DNA of 64,000 nucleotides from Sphingobacterium bovisgrunnientis (GCF_009829085.1 NZ_WUQY01000006.1:1-64000), one strand, 5' to 3'; shown: positions 41,780-49,963, numbered from the stretch's first letter. Numbers and translations: made by a program. The notes: generated by a model not told the origin, from the letters alone.

Positions 41780-42748
41780 TTATGCTCTATTATTTAAAAT
41801 GCTATATATCTTGTTACTTTTTCTCAATTCCCAATAGTCTAAGCCTACTATAATAATTCCCATTATTAACCACAGAACTAATACATACCAACCTTCAACA
41901 ACTTTCTGCCAAATTGATTTTGTTGGAATAAATGGAGTATACTTGCTTTTGTCTTGAAAGTCATTAATTGAAATGCTTTTTTCTTCTCCTGTCAATGTAT
42001 TTTTTAGCTTAACGGTATTATCTCTTTTAGGTGTTGCTTTATATTCTATCCTAACGTTATTAGTTCCTGTCTCAAAATAGTGTAATTCTGCAGATTTTAA
42101 GAATGCAAAAATAAGAATTGAAATAATTGTAGGAATTAATAATTGAATACATGTAACCCATAGATTTTTCTTAATTCTTCCTTTTTTTCTTTTAATTTCA
42201 TTTTCTGAAAGTAAGTTTGTTACTATGATTTTTTGAGTCTGAGAAATTCTATGTGTGAAATTCAGTTCATCAAATATGTTATCGTTTTTATCAATATCTT
42301 TAGTCGCTTCGATTATTGCTTCTATTTGATAAAATTCATTTTTTCTAAATAATCCAAAATCAAATTGTAAGTTTTTTGAATCTTTAATTTCATAACTGCA
42401 TTTTAAGTCTGGTGATGTGCCGGTAATTTTGCAATTAATCCAATTATAATTTTCAGGTATTGATATATTAATTGGTCTTTCAATTTTTTCGCCTTCAATA
42501 TCAATTTCTCCATCATTAATAAAACATCCTTTAATATAAATCAAATTATCTTTAATTGGTTTGTTTTCAAACAAAATGGCAATCTCATTGAAATTTTTAA
42601 CAATACTATTAAATAAACTAATACTTGATTGTTTGAGAAATGTTATTCTGCCAGGGTATCGCTTTTTTTTAAATAAATTTATGCTTAGAAAACCAAAAAC
42701 AAATGTTGCAACTAATCCGATTATGGTTAAAAGTAAGGATGTATCCAT
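41780..42748 (-). CDS. Hypothetical membrane protein, 322 aa
   Basis: I do not recognise this family. An N-terminal membrane helix (LLLTIIGLVATFVFGFLSIN) is followed by a soluble domain of about 170 residues rich in Asn, Ile and Lys. Then come a helix at LWVTCIQLLIPTIISILIFA, a second soluble segment (NNVRIEYKATPKRDN) and a last helix VLVLWLIMGIIIVGLDYWE. The middle domain begins with a basic stretch, consistent with a cytoplasmic location. AT content is higher than in neighbouring housekeeping genes, suggesting accessory status. Confidence 0.65.
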   Translation of the reverse strand: MDTSLLLTIIGLVATFVFGFLSINLFKKKRYPGRITFLKQSSISLFNSIVKNFNEIAILFENKPIKDNLIYIKGCFINDGEIDIEGEKIERPINISIPENYNWINCKITGTSPDLKCSYEIKDSKNLQFDFGLFRKNEFYQIEAIIEATKDIDKNDNIFDELNFTHRISQTQKIIVTNLLSENEIKRKKGRIKKNLWVTCIQLLIPTIISILIFAFLKSAELHYFETGTNNVRIEYKATPKRDNTVKLKNTLTGEEKSISINDFQDKSKYTPFIPTKSIWQKVVEGWYVLVLWLIMGIIIVGLDYWELRKSNKIYSILNNRA

Positions 42749-42814
42749 ATGTTTATTATATAAGTATGATAATTGGTTTCAAAATCCAAAATATCTTGCT
42801 AATCCCTAAAACCA

Positions 42815-42848
42815 AAACAAGCCCAATCTTTCGATTGAGCTTTTCTAT
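42815..42848 (-). terminator. Intrinsic terminator after purH
   Basis: A 10-bp stem with one G-T pair (aagctcaatc and gattgggctt, minus strand) closed by a gaaa tetraloop. The downstream sequence on the minus strand is T-rich (gttttggtttt). Confidence 0.75.
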
Positions 42849-42866
42849 ATCCTAATAAAAATAAGA

Positions 42867-44393
42867 TTAGTGTTTGAAGTGACGAACACCTGTAGTTACC
42901 ATCGCAAGACCTTTTTCGTCAGCCATTTCGATAGACAATTTGTCTTTGATCGAACCACCTGGTTGCAATACTGCAGCGATGCCATTATCACCAGCGATTT
43001 CTACACAGTCAGGGAAAGGGAAGAAAGCATCTGATGCCATAGATGAACCTACTAAATCAAAACCGAAAGCTTTTGCTTTTTCGATAGCTTGTTTCAATGC
43101 GTCTACACGTGAAGTTTGACCTACACCCGAAGCGATTAATGTACCGTTTTTCGCAAATACGATTGTGTTAGATTTTGTATGTTTCACGATTTTGTTCGCA
43201 AAGTACAAGTCTTCTAATTGTGCCGCAGTAGGCGCAACTTTCGTTACGGTAGTCATTTGTTCAGGACCTTCTACTGTGTTGTCTTTATCTTGTAAGATGA
43301 CACCGTTTAATAAAGTTTTGAATTGCTCTGTAGGCAATTGCACTTCTTTACGACGTAAAATAATTCTGTTTTTCTTTTCTGTCAAGATAGCTATAGCTTC
43401 TTCAGAATAGGAAGGGGCGATCAATACCTCGAAGAATAATTTGTTGATCTCAGCAGCTGTTTCGCCGTCTACTTCGCCGTTTGTAATTAATACACCACCG
43501 AAAGCAGAAACTGGGTCACATGCTAAAGCGTCAATCCAAGCTTGTTTTACCGTCTCGCGCGAAGCAACACCACAAGCGTTTGTATGTTTTAAGATTGCAA
43601 AAGTAGGCTCTTGGAATTCGTCAACGATAGCTACTGCTGCATCTACGTCCACCAAATTGTTGTATGATAATTCTTTACCATTCAATTTGTCAAACATTGC
43701 GTCCAAATCACCGAAGAAAACACCTTTTTGGTGTGGGTTTTCACCGTAACGCAATACTTGTGCTTTTTGCTCTGATTGTTTGAATACTTCGATTGGTTCT
43801 TCTTGGTTGAAGTAATTGAAAATTGCTGTATCGTAGTGTGAAGATGTATTGAAAGCACGTTTTGCGAATGACTTACGTTGCTCCAATGAAGTAGCACCTT
43901 CTTGCGCCGCTAAGATTTCTTCTAATTCTGTATAGTCATTTTTCGAAGAGATGATAACTACATCGTTGAAGTTTTTAGCTGCTGCACGGATTAATGAAAT
44001 ACCACCGATGTCGATTTTCTCAATAATATCCTGCTCTGAAGCACCAGAAGCAACAGTTTCTTCGAATGGATATAAATCCACGATTACTAAGTCGATTTCT
44101 GGAATGTTATATTCGTCAATTTGTTGTTTGTCTTCTGCCAAAGGACGACGCGAAAGGATACCGCCAAATACATTTGGATGTAATGTTTTTACGCGACCAC
44201 CTAAGATTGAAGGGTAGCCCGTCAAATCTTCAACGCGCTCAACGCCAATTCCTAAGTCACGGATAAAAGCTTCCGTACCGCCTGTAGAGTAGAAAGTAAC
44301 TCCGTACTTGTTTAGTAATTGAATAAGTGGGGCTAGATTGTCTTTGTAGTAGACAGAAACTAATGCATTTTTAATCTTAACAGGATGATTCAT
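42867..44393 (-). CDS. purH: Bifunctional AICAR formyltransferase/IMP cyclohydrolase
   Basis: PurH performs the last two steps of IMP synthesis. The N-terminal IMP cyclohydrolase (MGS-like) domain shows ALVSVYYKDNLAPLIQLLNK, YGVTFYSTGGTEAFIRDLG and GGRVKTLHPNVFGGILSRR. The C-terminal formyltransferase has LRYGENPHQKGVFF, ILKHTNACGVAS, SDAFFPFPDCVEIAG and AAVLQPGGSIKD. Length 508 is normal. It is transcribed alone; the purN gene lies upstream on the same strand, separated by about 560 bp of repeats. Confidence 0.97.
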   Translation of the reverse strand: MNHPVKIKNALVSVYYKDNLAPLIQLLNKYGVTFYSTGGTEAFIRDLGIGVERVEDLTGYPSILGGRVKTLHPNVFGGILSRRPLAEDKQQIDEYNIPEIDLVIVDLYPFEETVASGASEQDIIEKIDIGGISLIRAAAKNFNDVVIISSKNDYTELEEILAAQEGATSLEQRKSFAKRAFNTSSHYDTAIFNYFNQEEPIEVFKQSEQKAQVLRYGENPHQKGVFFGDLDAMFDKLNGKELSYNNLVDVDAAVAIVDEFQEPTFAILKHTNACGVASRETVKQAWIDALACDPVSAFGGVLITNGEVDGETAAEINKLFFEVLIAPSYSEEAIAILTEKKNRIILRRKEVQLPTEQFKTLLNGVILQDKDNTVEGPEQMTTVTKVAPTAAQLEDLYFANKIVKHTKSNTIVFAKNGTLIASGVGQTSRVDALKQAIEKAKAFGFDLVGSSMASDAFFPFPDCVEIAGDNGIAAVLQPGGSIKDKLSIEMADEKGLAMVTTGVRHFKH

Positions 44394-44506
44394 TGTTTTT
44401 TATTTGGAGCAGCAAAGGTAAAAATTAATGTGTGTATTTCATAGTGATAGAGGCTATTTATTTGCTGAAATGAATAAGTTCAATTTTATGAACTAGACAT
44501 ATAGCT

Positions 44507-44537
44507 CGTCATTTCGACGCAAGGAGAAATCTGTTTT
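44507..44537 (+). repeat. Half-copy of the palindromic REP-like repeat
   Basis: cgtcatttcgacgcaaggag followed by aaatctg resembles one arm of the palindrome at 38564-38668. No opposing arm is present nearby. It directly precedes copy 3 of the structured repeat. Confidence 0.6.
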
Positions 44538-44552
44538 GAATTTCTTACTTTA

Positions 44553-44685
44553 AGCCCACTATGCCGGGCGGGCATCCTACTTTTGACCGCAAAAGTAGGC
44601 AAAACTCATCGCTGTACCGTATCGGCACAATGGCTCACTTTTCCTGCTGTTGCCGATCCGCTAAGGCGATATTTAAGAATTTGTA
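44553..44685 (+). repeat. Dispersed structured intergenic repeat, copy 3
   Basis: Same layout as copy 2: lead ctatgccgggcgggc, stem A (cctacttttg 44576-44585 with caaaagtagg 44590-44599), and stem B (atcgc 44608-44612 with gcgat 44666-44670) around stem C (atcggca 44621-44627 with tgccgat 44651-44657). All three stems differ in sequence from copy 2, yet pairing is kept. Confidence 0.8.
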
Positions 44686-44734
44686 AGGATAGTGATTTAT
44701 TTAGTAGTTGCCAGAAGAATCGGCCTAGGGTATT

Positions 44735-44925
44735 TTTGCGTTAAGAAATCAGTGAAGTGAAAGCGTTAAAAACAGATTTAGGAAGTGAAACGGCTCAAAT
44801 CTGTTTAGCGATAACGAGGTTATTTTAGCCAAAATATCCAAGCCTTGATTGCTTTGCATACTTTCGTCATCAAGGAAGAAAGTATGAGCCCCTCGCGGCT
44901 TGAACGAGACTATAGAAGTTAATAA
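44735..44925 (-). repeat. Dispersed structured intergenic repeat, copy 4 (reverse orientation)
   Basis: On the minus strand it reads taacttctatagtctcgttc, aagccgcgaggggctcat, then stem A (catactttc and gaaagtatg, 44886-44878 with 44865-44857). The lead is close to copy 1 (aactttctatgatctcgcgc, aagccgcgagagg). Downstream on the minus strand are a spacer with ccttgatgacg and a further hairpin (aacagattt with aaatctgtt). It sits head to head with copy 3. Confidence 0.7.
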
Positions 44926-44927
44926 AC

Positions 44928-44958
44928 ATAAAAATCGCACCTTTTGGGTGCGATTTTT
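44928..44958 (-). terminator. Intrinsic terminator overlapping the purN stop
   Basis: A 12-bp stem (aaaaatcgcacc with ggtgcgattttt, loop ttttg) at the 3' end of purN on the minus strand, with the stem's A/T end abutting the TAA codon at 44960-44958. Confidence 0.85.
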
Positions 44959-45533
44959 TAATGATATTTCTTTAATAGATTTTCTACGACTTTTGGGTAG
45001 TGTAGATGTTCTAATTGTTGTCCTTTGAATTTAATTGTTTCCAATGTGTCGTCTTTTTCGACTTTGAATCGACCTTGATAGATTACTTCGCCTTCGTCAA
45101 AGTTTTCATTTACAAAGTGAATGGTAATACCGTGCTCTTCGTCACCTGCTGCTAATACCGCTTTGTGTACGCGGTCTCCGTACATACCTTTACCGCCATG
45201 TTTTGGCAATAGGGACGGATGGATGTTGATGATTTTGTTTGGATATGCTTTCAAAAGATTTTCGGGTACTAACCACAAGAAACCTGCTAACACAACTAAG
45301 TCAATGTCTAATCGTTTTAATATGTCGACTACATTATCCGTTTGATAGAATTCATGTCTATCGAAGATATGCGATGGAATTTCAAAATTGTCGGCTCTTT
45401 GTAATACGTAAGCGTCAGGATTGTTGCTTAGTACTAATGATACTTCGGCTTCGTCAGCGTATTTGAAATGCTCCATAATTTTTTGAGCATTTGAACCTGA
45501 CCCCGAAGCAAAAATAGCAATGCGTTTTTTCAC
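44958..45533 (-). CDS. purN: Phosphoribosylglycinamide formyltransferase
   Basis: PurN transfers a formyl group from 10-formyltetrahydrofolate to GAR, the third step of purine synthesis. Motifs are RIAIFASGSGSNAQKIMEHF at the N-terminus, IINIHPSLLPKHGG with the catalytic Asn/His, and GDEEHGITIHFVNENFDEGE. The GTG at 45533 gives the family-typical N-terminus (VKKRIAIF). An ATG at 45581 would add 16 residues, and that region carries a hairpin (aagcattc 45564-45571 with gaatgctt 45588-45595), so it is less likely to be coding. Confidence 0.93.
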   Translation of the reverse strand: MKKRIAIFASGSGSNAQKIMEHFKYADEAEVSLVLSNNPDAYVLQRADNFEIPSHIFDRHEFYQTDNVVDILKRLDIDLVVLAGFLWLVPENLLKAYPNKIINIHPSLLPKHGGKGMYGDRVHKAVLAAGDEEHGITIHFVNENFDEGEVIYQGRFKVEKDDTLETIKFKGQQLEHLHYPKVVENLLKKYH

Positions 45534-45612
45534 GTTGTTATTAGTTAATATTTTCTCAAATATAAGCATTCTGTGCATCATTTGACGGAATGCTTGTATT
45601 TATTGAATGTCA

Positions 45613-47046
45613 TTATTTAAGATTAGCAATCTTACTCAAGATTTTACTGCTTATTTCATCCACCGAAAGGGCAGAATTCGAAAGAACAACAATAGCGGAT
45701 TTCTTGTCGGGCACCAAACCAATAAACGAAGAGCTTCCGGCCGTTCGACCGTTGTGCCAAAGTTGAATGACATCGTCGACCATATTCATGTGCCAAGCTA
45801 GACCGATATCCGTATTTGGAGGCAGAAAGTACGTGAATTGTCTTGTCATCGCCATCGCATTTTCCAATGTTGTCTCTGGTAATTTGAATTGGTATTGCGC
45901 GAAGCGTAATAAATCGTGCACTGTAGATTTCAAAGCACCTGTTCCCGCAAAAGCTTGAAAATCCCAAATAGGTGTTTCTTGTCCGTGCGCATTGTATACT
46001 TTCGTTAGCTTTTGTGTCTTAGGGTTTGCTTTCTCAACAGTGTTTGGCAATTTTAGAGTATCCGAAATGATTTCTTTGATATTTTGGCTGTAGGTTTTTT
46101 GGGTAATAATTGAAATCAATTCTCCTAATAAACCATAACCTAAATTGCTGTATTCGAAATTTTCGCCAGGCTCATTATCACTTTTTACATCTTTCAAATA
46201 GTGAAATAGGTCTTTACGACTGTAGTTTGCGTACGGATTTTTAGGATTGTACTTAGCCACTTTATCCAAATTTTCGGGCAATCTTGGCAATCCAGATGTA
46301 TGATTCGCCAAATGCTTGAAAGTGATTTTTTGCAAATAGGGATTTTGTGCTAACGTGTCAGGCAAGTATTTTGTGATACTATCATCTAATGAAATTGTTC
46401 CTTTTTCGACCAAATCAGCAAGCAGCGTAGCCGTAAACACTTTGGAAATAGAACCGATTTCGTACAACGTATTTCCGTCAGGTAATGAAGCTGTGTTAGC
46501 CGCGTCAGTCTGTCCGTAGAAGAAGGTATTGATGCTATTTTTATTGATCACACCGATAGCCAAAGACTTGGTGTTGGGATTTGAAAGATAGGCTCTAGCG
46601 ATGGAATCCACATAAAAATCCAAGGGATTTTGGTTGTTCACATTTGATTTTACCTCTTCTTTTCTTACGGTCTGAATGTGATCAGGTTTTACCAAAAAGT
46701 AGTTGAATTTGTAATTCGAGTCTACACCAAGATGAATAGATGTCTTCGAACTTCCCAATAGTACATTATATCCAGCGATATTATTAGCGAATGTGACAGG
46801 TTCGGTATTCGAAATCTTTCCGTAATTCGCCATATTGCTGATCATATCAATAAATCCTTGTTTATCAACAGATCGTTTAAATTCTTCTGATGCTAATGTA
46901 TAAACCGAATCTGGCTGTTTGGTATTAATGAAATATTCAATTCTATTGAAAACAGTTCGGTTTCTACGCTCTACAGGAGATTGAGCGATTAAGGTCGAAC
47001 TGAAGAGTAAGATATTGCAAACAAATAGTAGTGCTTTATGTATCAT
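45613..47046 (-). CDS. Serine hydrolase (class C beta-lactamase-like family), exported
   Basis: A 477-residue exported protein. A signal peptide (LLFVCNILLFSSTLIAQ) is followed by an N-terminal domain of about 110 residues of the DUF3887-like type (EEFKRSVDKQGFIDMISNMA). The beta-lactamase/penicillin-binding domain begins near residue 155. The nucleophile motif is GSISKVFTATLL (SxxK), the Tyr motif is YSNLGYGLL (YxN), and LWHNGRTAGSSSF supplies the third motif. It may act on peptidoglycan or on small esters and amides. It starts 24 bp after the LytTR regulator stop, so it is probably the last gene of that operon. Confidence 0.88.
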   Translation of the reverse strand: MIHKALLFVCNILLFSSTLIAQSPVERRNRTVFNRIEYFINTKQPDSVYTLASEEFKRSVDKQGFIDMISNMANYGKISNTEPVTFANNIAGYNVLLGSSKTSIHLGVDSNYKFNYFLVKPDHIQTVRKEEVKSNVNNQNPLDFYVDSIARAYLSNPNTKSLAIGVINKNSINTFFYGQTDAANTASLPDGNTLYEIGSISKVFTATLLADLVEKGTISLDDSITKYLPDTLAQNPYLQKITFKHLANHTSGLPRLPENLDKVAKYNPKNPYANYSRKDLFHYLKDVKSDNEPGENFEYSNLGYGLLGELISIITQKTYSQNIKEIISDTLKLPNTVEKANPKTQKLTKVYNAHGQETPIWDFQAFAGTGALKSTVHDLLRFAQYQFKLPETTLENAMAMTRQFTYFLPPNTDIGLAWHMNMVDDVIQLWHNGRTAGSSSFIGLVPDKKSAIVVLSNSALSVDEISSKILSKIANLK

Positions 47047-47070
47047 GTCGCAAAATTAACAAACAATCGG

Positions 47071-47808
47071 TTATAAGCCAATTGTTTGTTTTAATCTTGC
47101 ATATCCTGATTTACTGATGTTTACTTTGTCGCCGTTGATAAGAATGCCTTTATAGCTTTCTTTTTCCATCGGCTCAATCTTCGCGAGTTGGTCTACTTTG
47201 ATAATAAATGATCGGTGCACGCGTACAAATTGTTTTGGATCCAATTGTTTTTCAAAAGAAGACATAGTTTTGTTTTTCAAAAACATACCATCTTTAGTGT
47301 GAATCTTTACATAATCATCATAAGCCTCCAAAAAGATGATTTGTTGAACCGGAATTAATTTGATTTGCGTACCATTTTTTACGACAATACGCTCTAATGT
47401 TTCCTCTTCTAAATCTTCTTTCAAAGCCTTTACGCCTTGCTGTTTTTGTTTCGTAACATGTAACGATCTAAACTTTTCGAGAGCCTGATCAAATCGATCT
47501 TGCGAAATAGGCTTCAACAGATAATCCACCGCATTCTTTTCAAATGCTTTCAATGCATATTCCTCAAATGCTGTAGTGAAAATAATATGTGGCATTTCAT
47601 CCAAAATTTCCAACATCTCAAAACCTGTCAACTTTGGCATTTGAATATCCAAAAAAACAATGTCTGGTTTGTACTGTTGAATTGCTTTTGCGCCTTGAAA
47701 ACCATCGCCACATTCGGCTACGATTTCAAAATCATTTTCCTTTTGAAGATATTCATGTATAATCATACGAGCCAAAGGCTCATCATCTATAATTATTGCT
47801 TTAATCAT
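47071..47808 (-). CDS. LytTR family response regulator
   Basis: A two-component response regulator of 245 residues. The receiver domain has the acidic pocket at Asp8/Asp9 (IIIDDEP), the phospho-acceptor Asp54 in VFLDIQMPKLTGFEM and Lys in YLLKPISQDR. The C-terminal LytTR DNA-binding domain covers about residues 140-245 (IIFLEAYDDYVKIHTKDG, FVRVHRSFIIKVDQL, ISKSGYARLKQ). It overlaps the sensor kinase gene by eight bases, so translation is coupled. The likely binding site is the 21-bp-spaced repeat upstream of the operon. Confidence 0.95.
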   Translation of the reverse strand: MIKAIIIDDEPLARMIIHEYLQKENDFEIVAECGDGFQGAKAIQQYKPDIVFLDIQMPKLTGFEMLEILDEMPHIIFTTAFEEYALKAFEKNAVDYLLKPISQDRFDQALEKFRSLHVTKQKQQGVKALKEDLEEETLERIVVKNGTQIKLIPVQQIIFLEAYDDYVKIHTKDGMFLKNKTMSSFEKQLDPKQFVRVHRSFIIKVDQLAKIEPMEKESYKGILINGDKVNISKSGYARLKQTIGL

Positions 47809-48847
47809 GTTGAGGTATTTTTATGATGGCTGTGAATTGATTCTCTGTTTTGCGAATGTGTAATAAATCGGTACGGCTATATATTAAGAACAAACGTCTT
47901 TGTATGCTTGAAAGCCCAAATCCAGTTCCTTTTTTGTTGTAAAATTGATCGGTATCGTATGGATTTGTTATTTCAATATTCAGCATATTATGTTCTAGTG
48001 TGATTTGTGTATTGATGTCCACATCACCAATAATATTGTACAGGCCATGCTTAATCGCGTTTTCCATCAGCGGCTGTATAATCATACACGGTACTTTGCT
48101 GTGAAGCACTTCGTCCTCGTAATGGAAATTAGTTTGTAATCGATGTCCAAATCTTACTTTTTCTATTTCCAGATACAATTCCAAATGTTTGATTTCGTCA
48201 GCCAAAGGAATCAATTGTTTGTCATCTTTACGCATCGTTCCTCTCAAAAAGTCCGATAGCTGAAAAGTCATTTTCTTCGCTAAATCGGGTTTTAACCCTA
48301 TTAGAGCTATAATAGAATTCAAGCTATTAAACAGGAAGTGCGGTTGAAGTTGTTGTCTAAGGTTGTACAATTCTGCATCGCGTACCAAACGCTCGGATTC
48401 TAATTTACGACGATCATTTTCAATAGCTTCTTCCTGTACATTCCAAAATATATTGATGATCATAATACATGAAAGCACTAAAAAGTTGATGATAAACTTA
48501 TAGGGTAATTTGTGGTAATAATGAACAAGCGACGGATTGTCAAAAAATTGGTAAATACAAAATATGGAAATTCCCAAACTCATTACCGTTAAAGTCAAGC
48601 AAAAAGCAATTATTTTGAAATACTGCTTTTTAGTCGGATTATAAAATTTCATCGAACTAAATACCAAATAACAGCAAAGCGCCATAGTCAAAGCACTAAT
48701 TAGAGGTTCTACAAATGAAACGCGAACTGGTTTGAATTCCCACCAAAGCAAGAAATAAGAAACAGCAAAGTATAAAACAAAGATAATCCATACACTGAAG
48801 TGGATTAACGCTGTTTTTGAGTTTAGTTTGAAGGTAGATGCAAACAT
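47801..48847 (-). CDS. LytS-type sensor histidine kinase
   Basis: A 348-residue membrane histidine kinase of the His_kinase family, partner of the LytTR regulator. Four helices occupy about residues 15-135 (IHFSVWIIFVLYFAVSYFLL and later FIINFLVLSCIMIINIFW). The H-box is LRQQLQPHFLFNSLNSI and the N-box is MIIQPLMENAIKHGLYN, with a glycine-rich GTGFGLSSIQRRL. There is no large periplasmic sensor domain, so signal sensing may occur within the membrane or via the LiaF-like protein encoded six bases upstream. Confidence 0.95.
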   Translation of the reverse strand: MFASTFKLNSKTALIHFSVWIIFVLYFAVSYFLLWWEFKPVRVSFVEPLISALTMALCCYLVFSSMKFYNPTKKQYFKIIAFCLTLTVMSLGISIFCIYQFFDNPSLVHYYHKLPYKFIINFLVLSCIMIINIFWNVQEEAIENDRRKLESERLVRDAELYNLRQQLQPHFLFNSLNSIIALIGLKPDLAKKMTFQLSDFLRGTMRKDDKQLIPLADEIKHLELYLEIEKVRFGHRLQTNFHYEDEVLHSKVPCMIIQPLMENAIKHGLYNIIGDVDINTQITLEHNMLNIEITNPYDTDQFYNKKGTGFGLSSIQRRLFLIYSRTDLLHIRKTENQFTAIIKIPQHD

Positions 48848-48852
48848 TTACT

Positions 48853-49716
48853 TTAGCTATTTTTTATAGTTACAGTTCCAAATAATGATGTTCCTGTAAG
48901 GAACAATTTTTTAGATTCATCATACGGATGATTGATGATTATTCTACGGTCATCCACATCCCCAAATATGGAAGAGATCGAAGGTGTCACCACCCAATGT
49001 GCTGGAACTATTATTTTTGTACTTCCAAATAATTGAAAAGTATCAATTACGACTGGCTGTGATAGATCCGCTTGTAAAAGGTTGATCACGGAAGATCCAA
49101 AAATATTTGTAATCGTACCACCTAAGAAATTTTTGGACAATATAATTTTATTTGAATTGCCAAAAATAGCATCGACCTTTAAATAGTTTTCGGCATACTG
49201 GAACTGATTATACGCCCCATAATGCCCTGTATTTTGGTGTGAAGAATTTTGATTATTTGCTCCAGTATCATCAGTTAAATCTACTACACGACGATCCCAA
49301 TCAAACTCGTCCGTAGGATGTGGAGGAGGCGTGTTCTCTGGTGGAGTAGGAATTGTTGGAGCTTTTCTATTTCTGTTTATGATGTAGATACCAATCACAA
49401 TAGCGATTGCAGGCAAAAGCACTTGAAAAGGATTGAAGTTATCAAAAATCTTGCGCAGTAGAAATATACCTCCGATTGTAAGTAATATAAATGATGATTT
49501 TTTTTCAAATTTTGAATTTATACCGATGACAAGTCCGATTATAATCAAAATCATAGGGATGCTAAACAGCCAACTAGGAAATAAAAATCCCAAGTCCAAA
49601 TTGTTTAGGAGTAGAAACACACCAAAAAGAATAATAATAGCTCCAACTGTAGTGGACGACTTATTATTGCTTGGTGGCAATTGTGGGTTTTGATTTGTAT
49701 GCGTTGACTTTTCCAT
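48853..49716 (-). CDS. LiaF-like membrane protein (toastrack/DUF5668-type)
   Basis: A 287-residue protein resembling LiaF/VraT-type cell-wall stress proteins. Four short helices lie within residues 22-115 (VGAIIILFGVFLLLNNLDLG, IPMILIIIGLVIGINSKF, FQVLLPAIAIVIGIYIINR). A Pro-rich linker (PTPPENTPPPHPT) precedes a C-terminal beta-helix-like domain with repeated FGxxxxI motifs (IFGNSNKIILSKNF, IFGSSVINLLQADL, LFGSTKIIVPAHW, LFGTVTIKN). In Gram-positive LiaFSR, LiaF inhibits the kinase. Here it is the first gene of a four-gene operon with a LytS kinase, LytTR regulator and serine hydrolase, suggesting a similar role. Confidence 0.85.
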   Translation of the reverse strand: MEKSTHTNQNPQLPPSNNKSSTTVGAIIILFGVFLLLNNLDLGFLFPSWLFSIPMILIIIGLVIGINSKFEKKSSFILLTIGGIFLLRKIFDNFNPFQVLLPAIAIVIGIYIINRNRKAPTIPTPPENTPPPHPTDEFDWDRRVVDLTDDTGANNQNSSHQNTGHYGAYNQFQYAENYLKVDAIFGNSNKIILSKNFLGGTITNIFGSSVINLLQADLSQPVVIDTFQLFGSTKIIVPAHWVVTPSISSIFGDVDDRRIIINHPYDESKKLFLTGTSLFGTVTIKNS

Positions 49717-49735
49717 TACTCTATATTTAATAGCT

Positions 49736-49743
49736 CAAAAGTA
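49736..49743 (-). promoter_or_regulatory. -7 promoter element of the liaF-like operon
   Basis: On the minus strand TACTTTTG is a perfect TAnnTTTG match 19 bp before the ATG at 49716. At the expected -33 position the sequence reads GTG instead of TTG, fitting a promoter that needs an activator. Confidence 0.6.
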
Positions 49744-49773
49744 AATACCCGATTGCACTGGACACACTGTAAT

Positions 49774-49823
49774 TAGGTATTTGTAGTAGCTTACTCGGTA
49801 AAGTATCTGATTTTATCGGTAAA
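49774..49823 (-). promoter_or_regulatory. Candidate LytTR operator: three half-sites at 21-bp spacing
   Basis: The plus strand reads taggtatt (49774-49781), tcggtaaa (49795-49802) and tcggtaaa (49816-49823), with starts exactly 21 bp apart. Direct repeats of about 9 bp at a 21-22 bp period are the standard architecture for LytTR regulators. The nearest half-site begins about 30 bp upstream of the -7 element, where an activator would contact RNA polymerase. The operon encodes its own LytTR regulator. Confidence 0.6.
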
Positions 49824-49963
49824 AATACATTCTAAAAAATGATTTCAAATCTTTATTAACAAAAAATAATTATTTTTTGCAAAAAATTTGGTTCTTTAAT
49901 AAGATATATTATATATTTATGACATTAAAATATAAGATTTAAACTTAAATACTTACTAGACTA

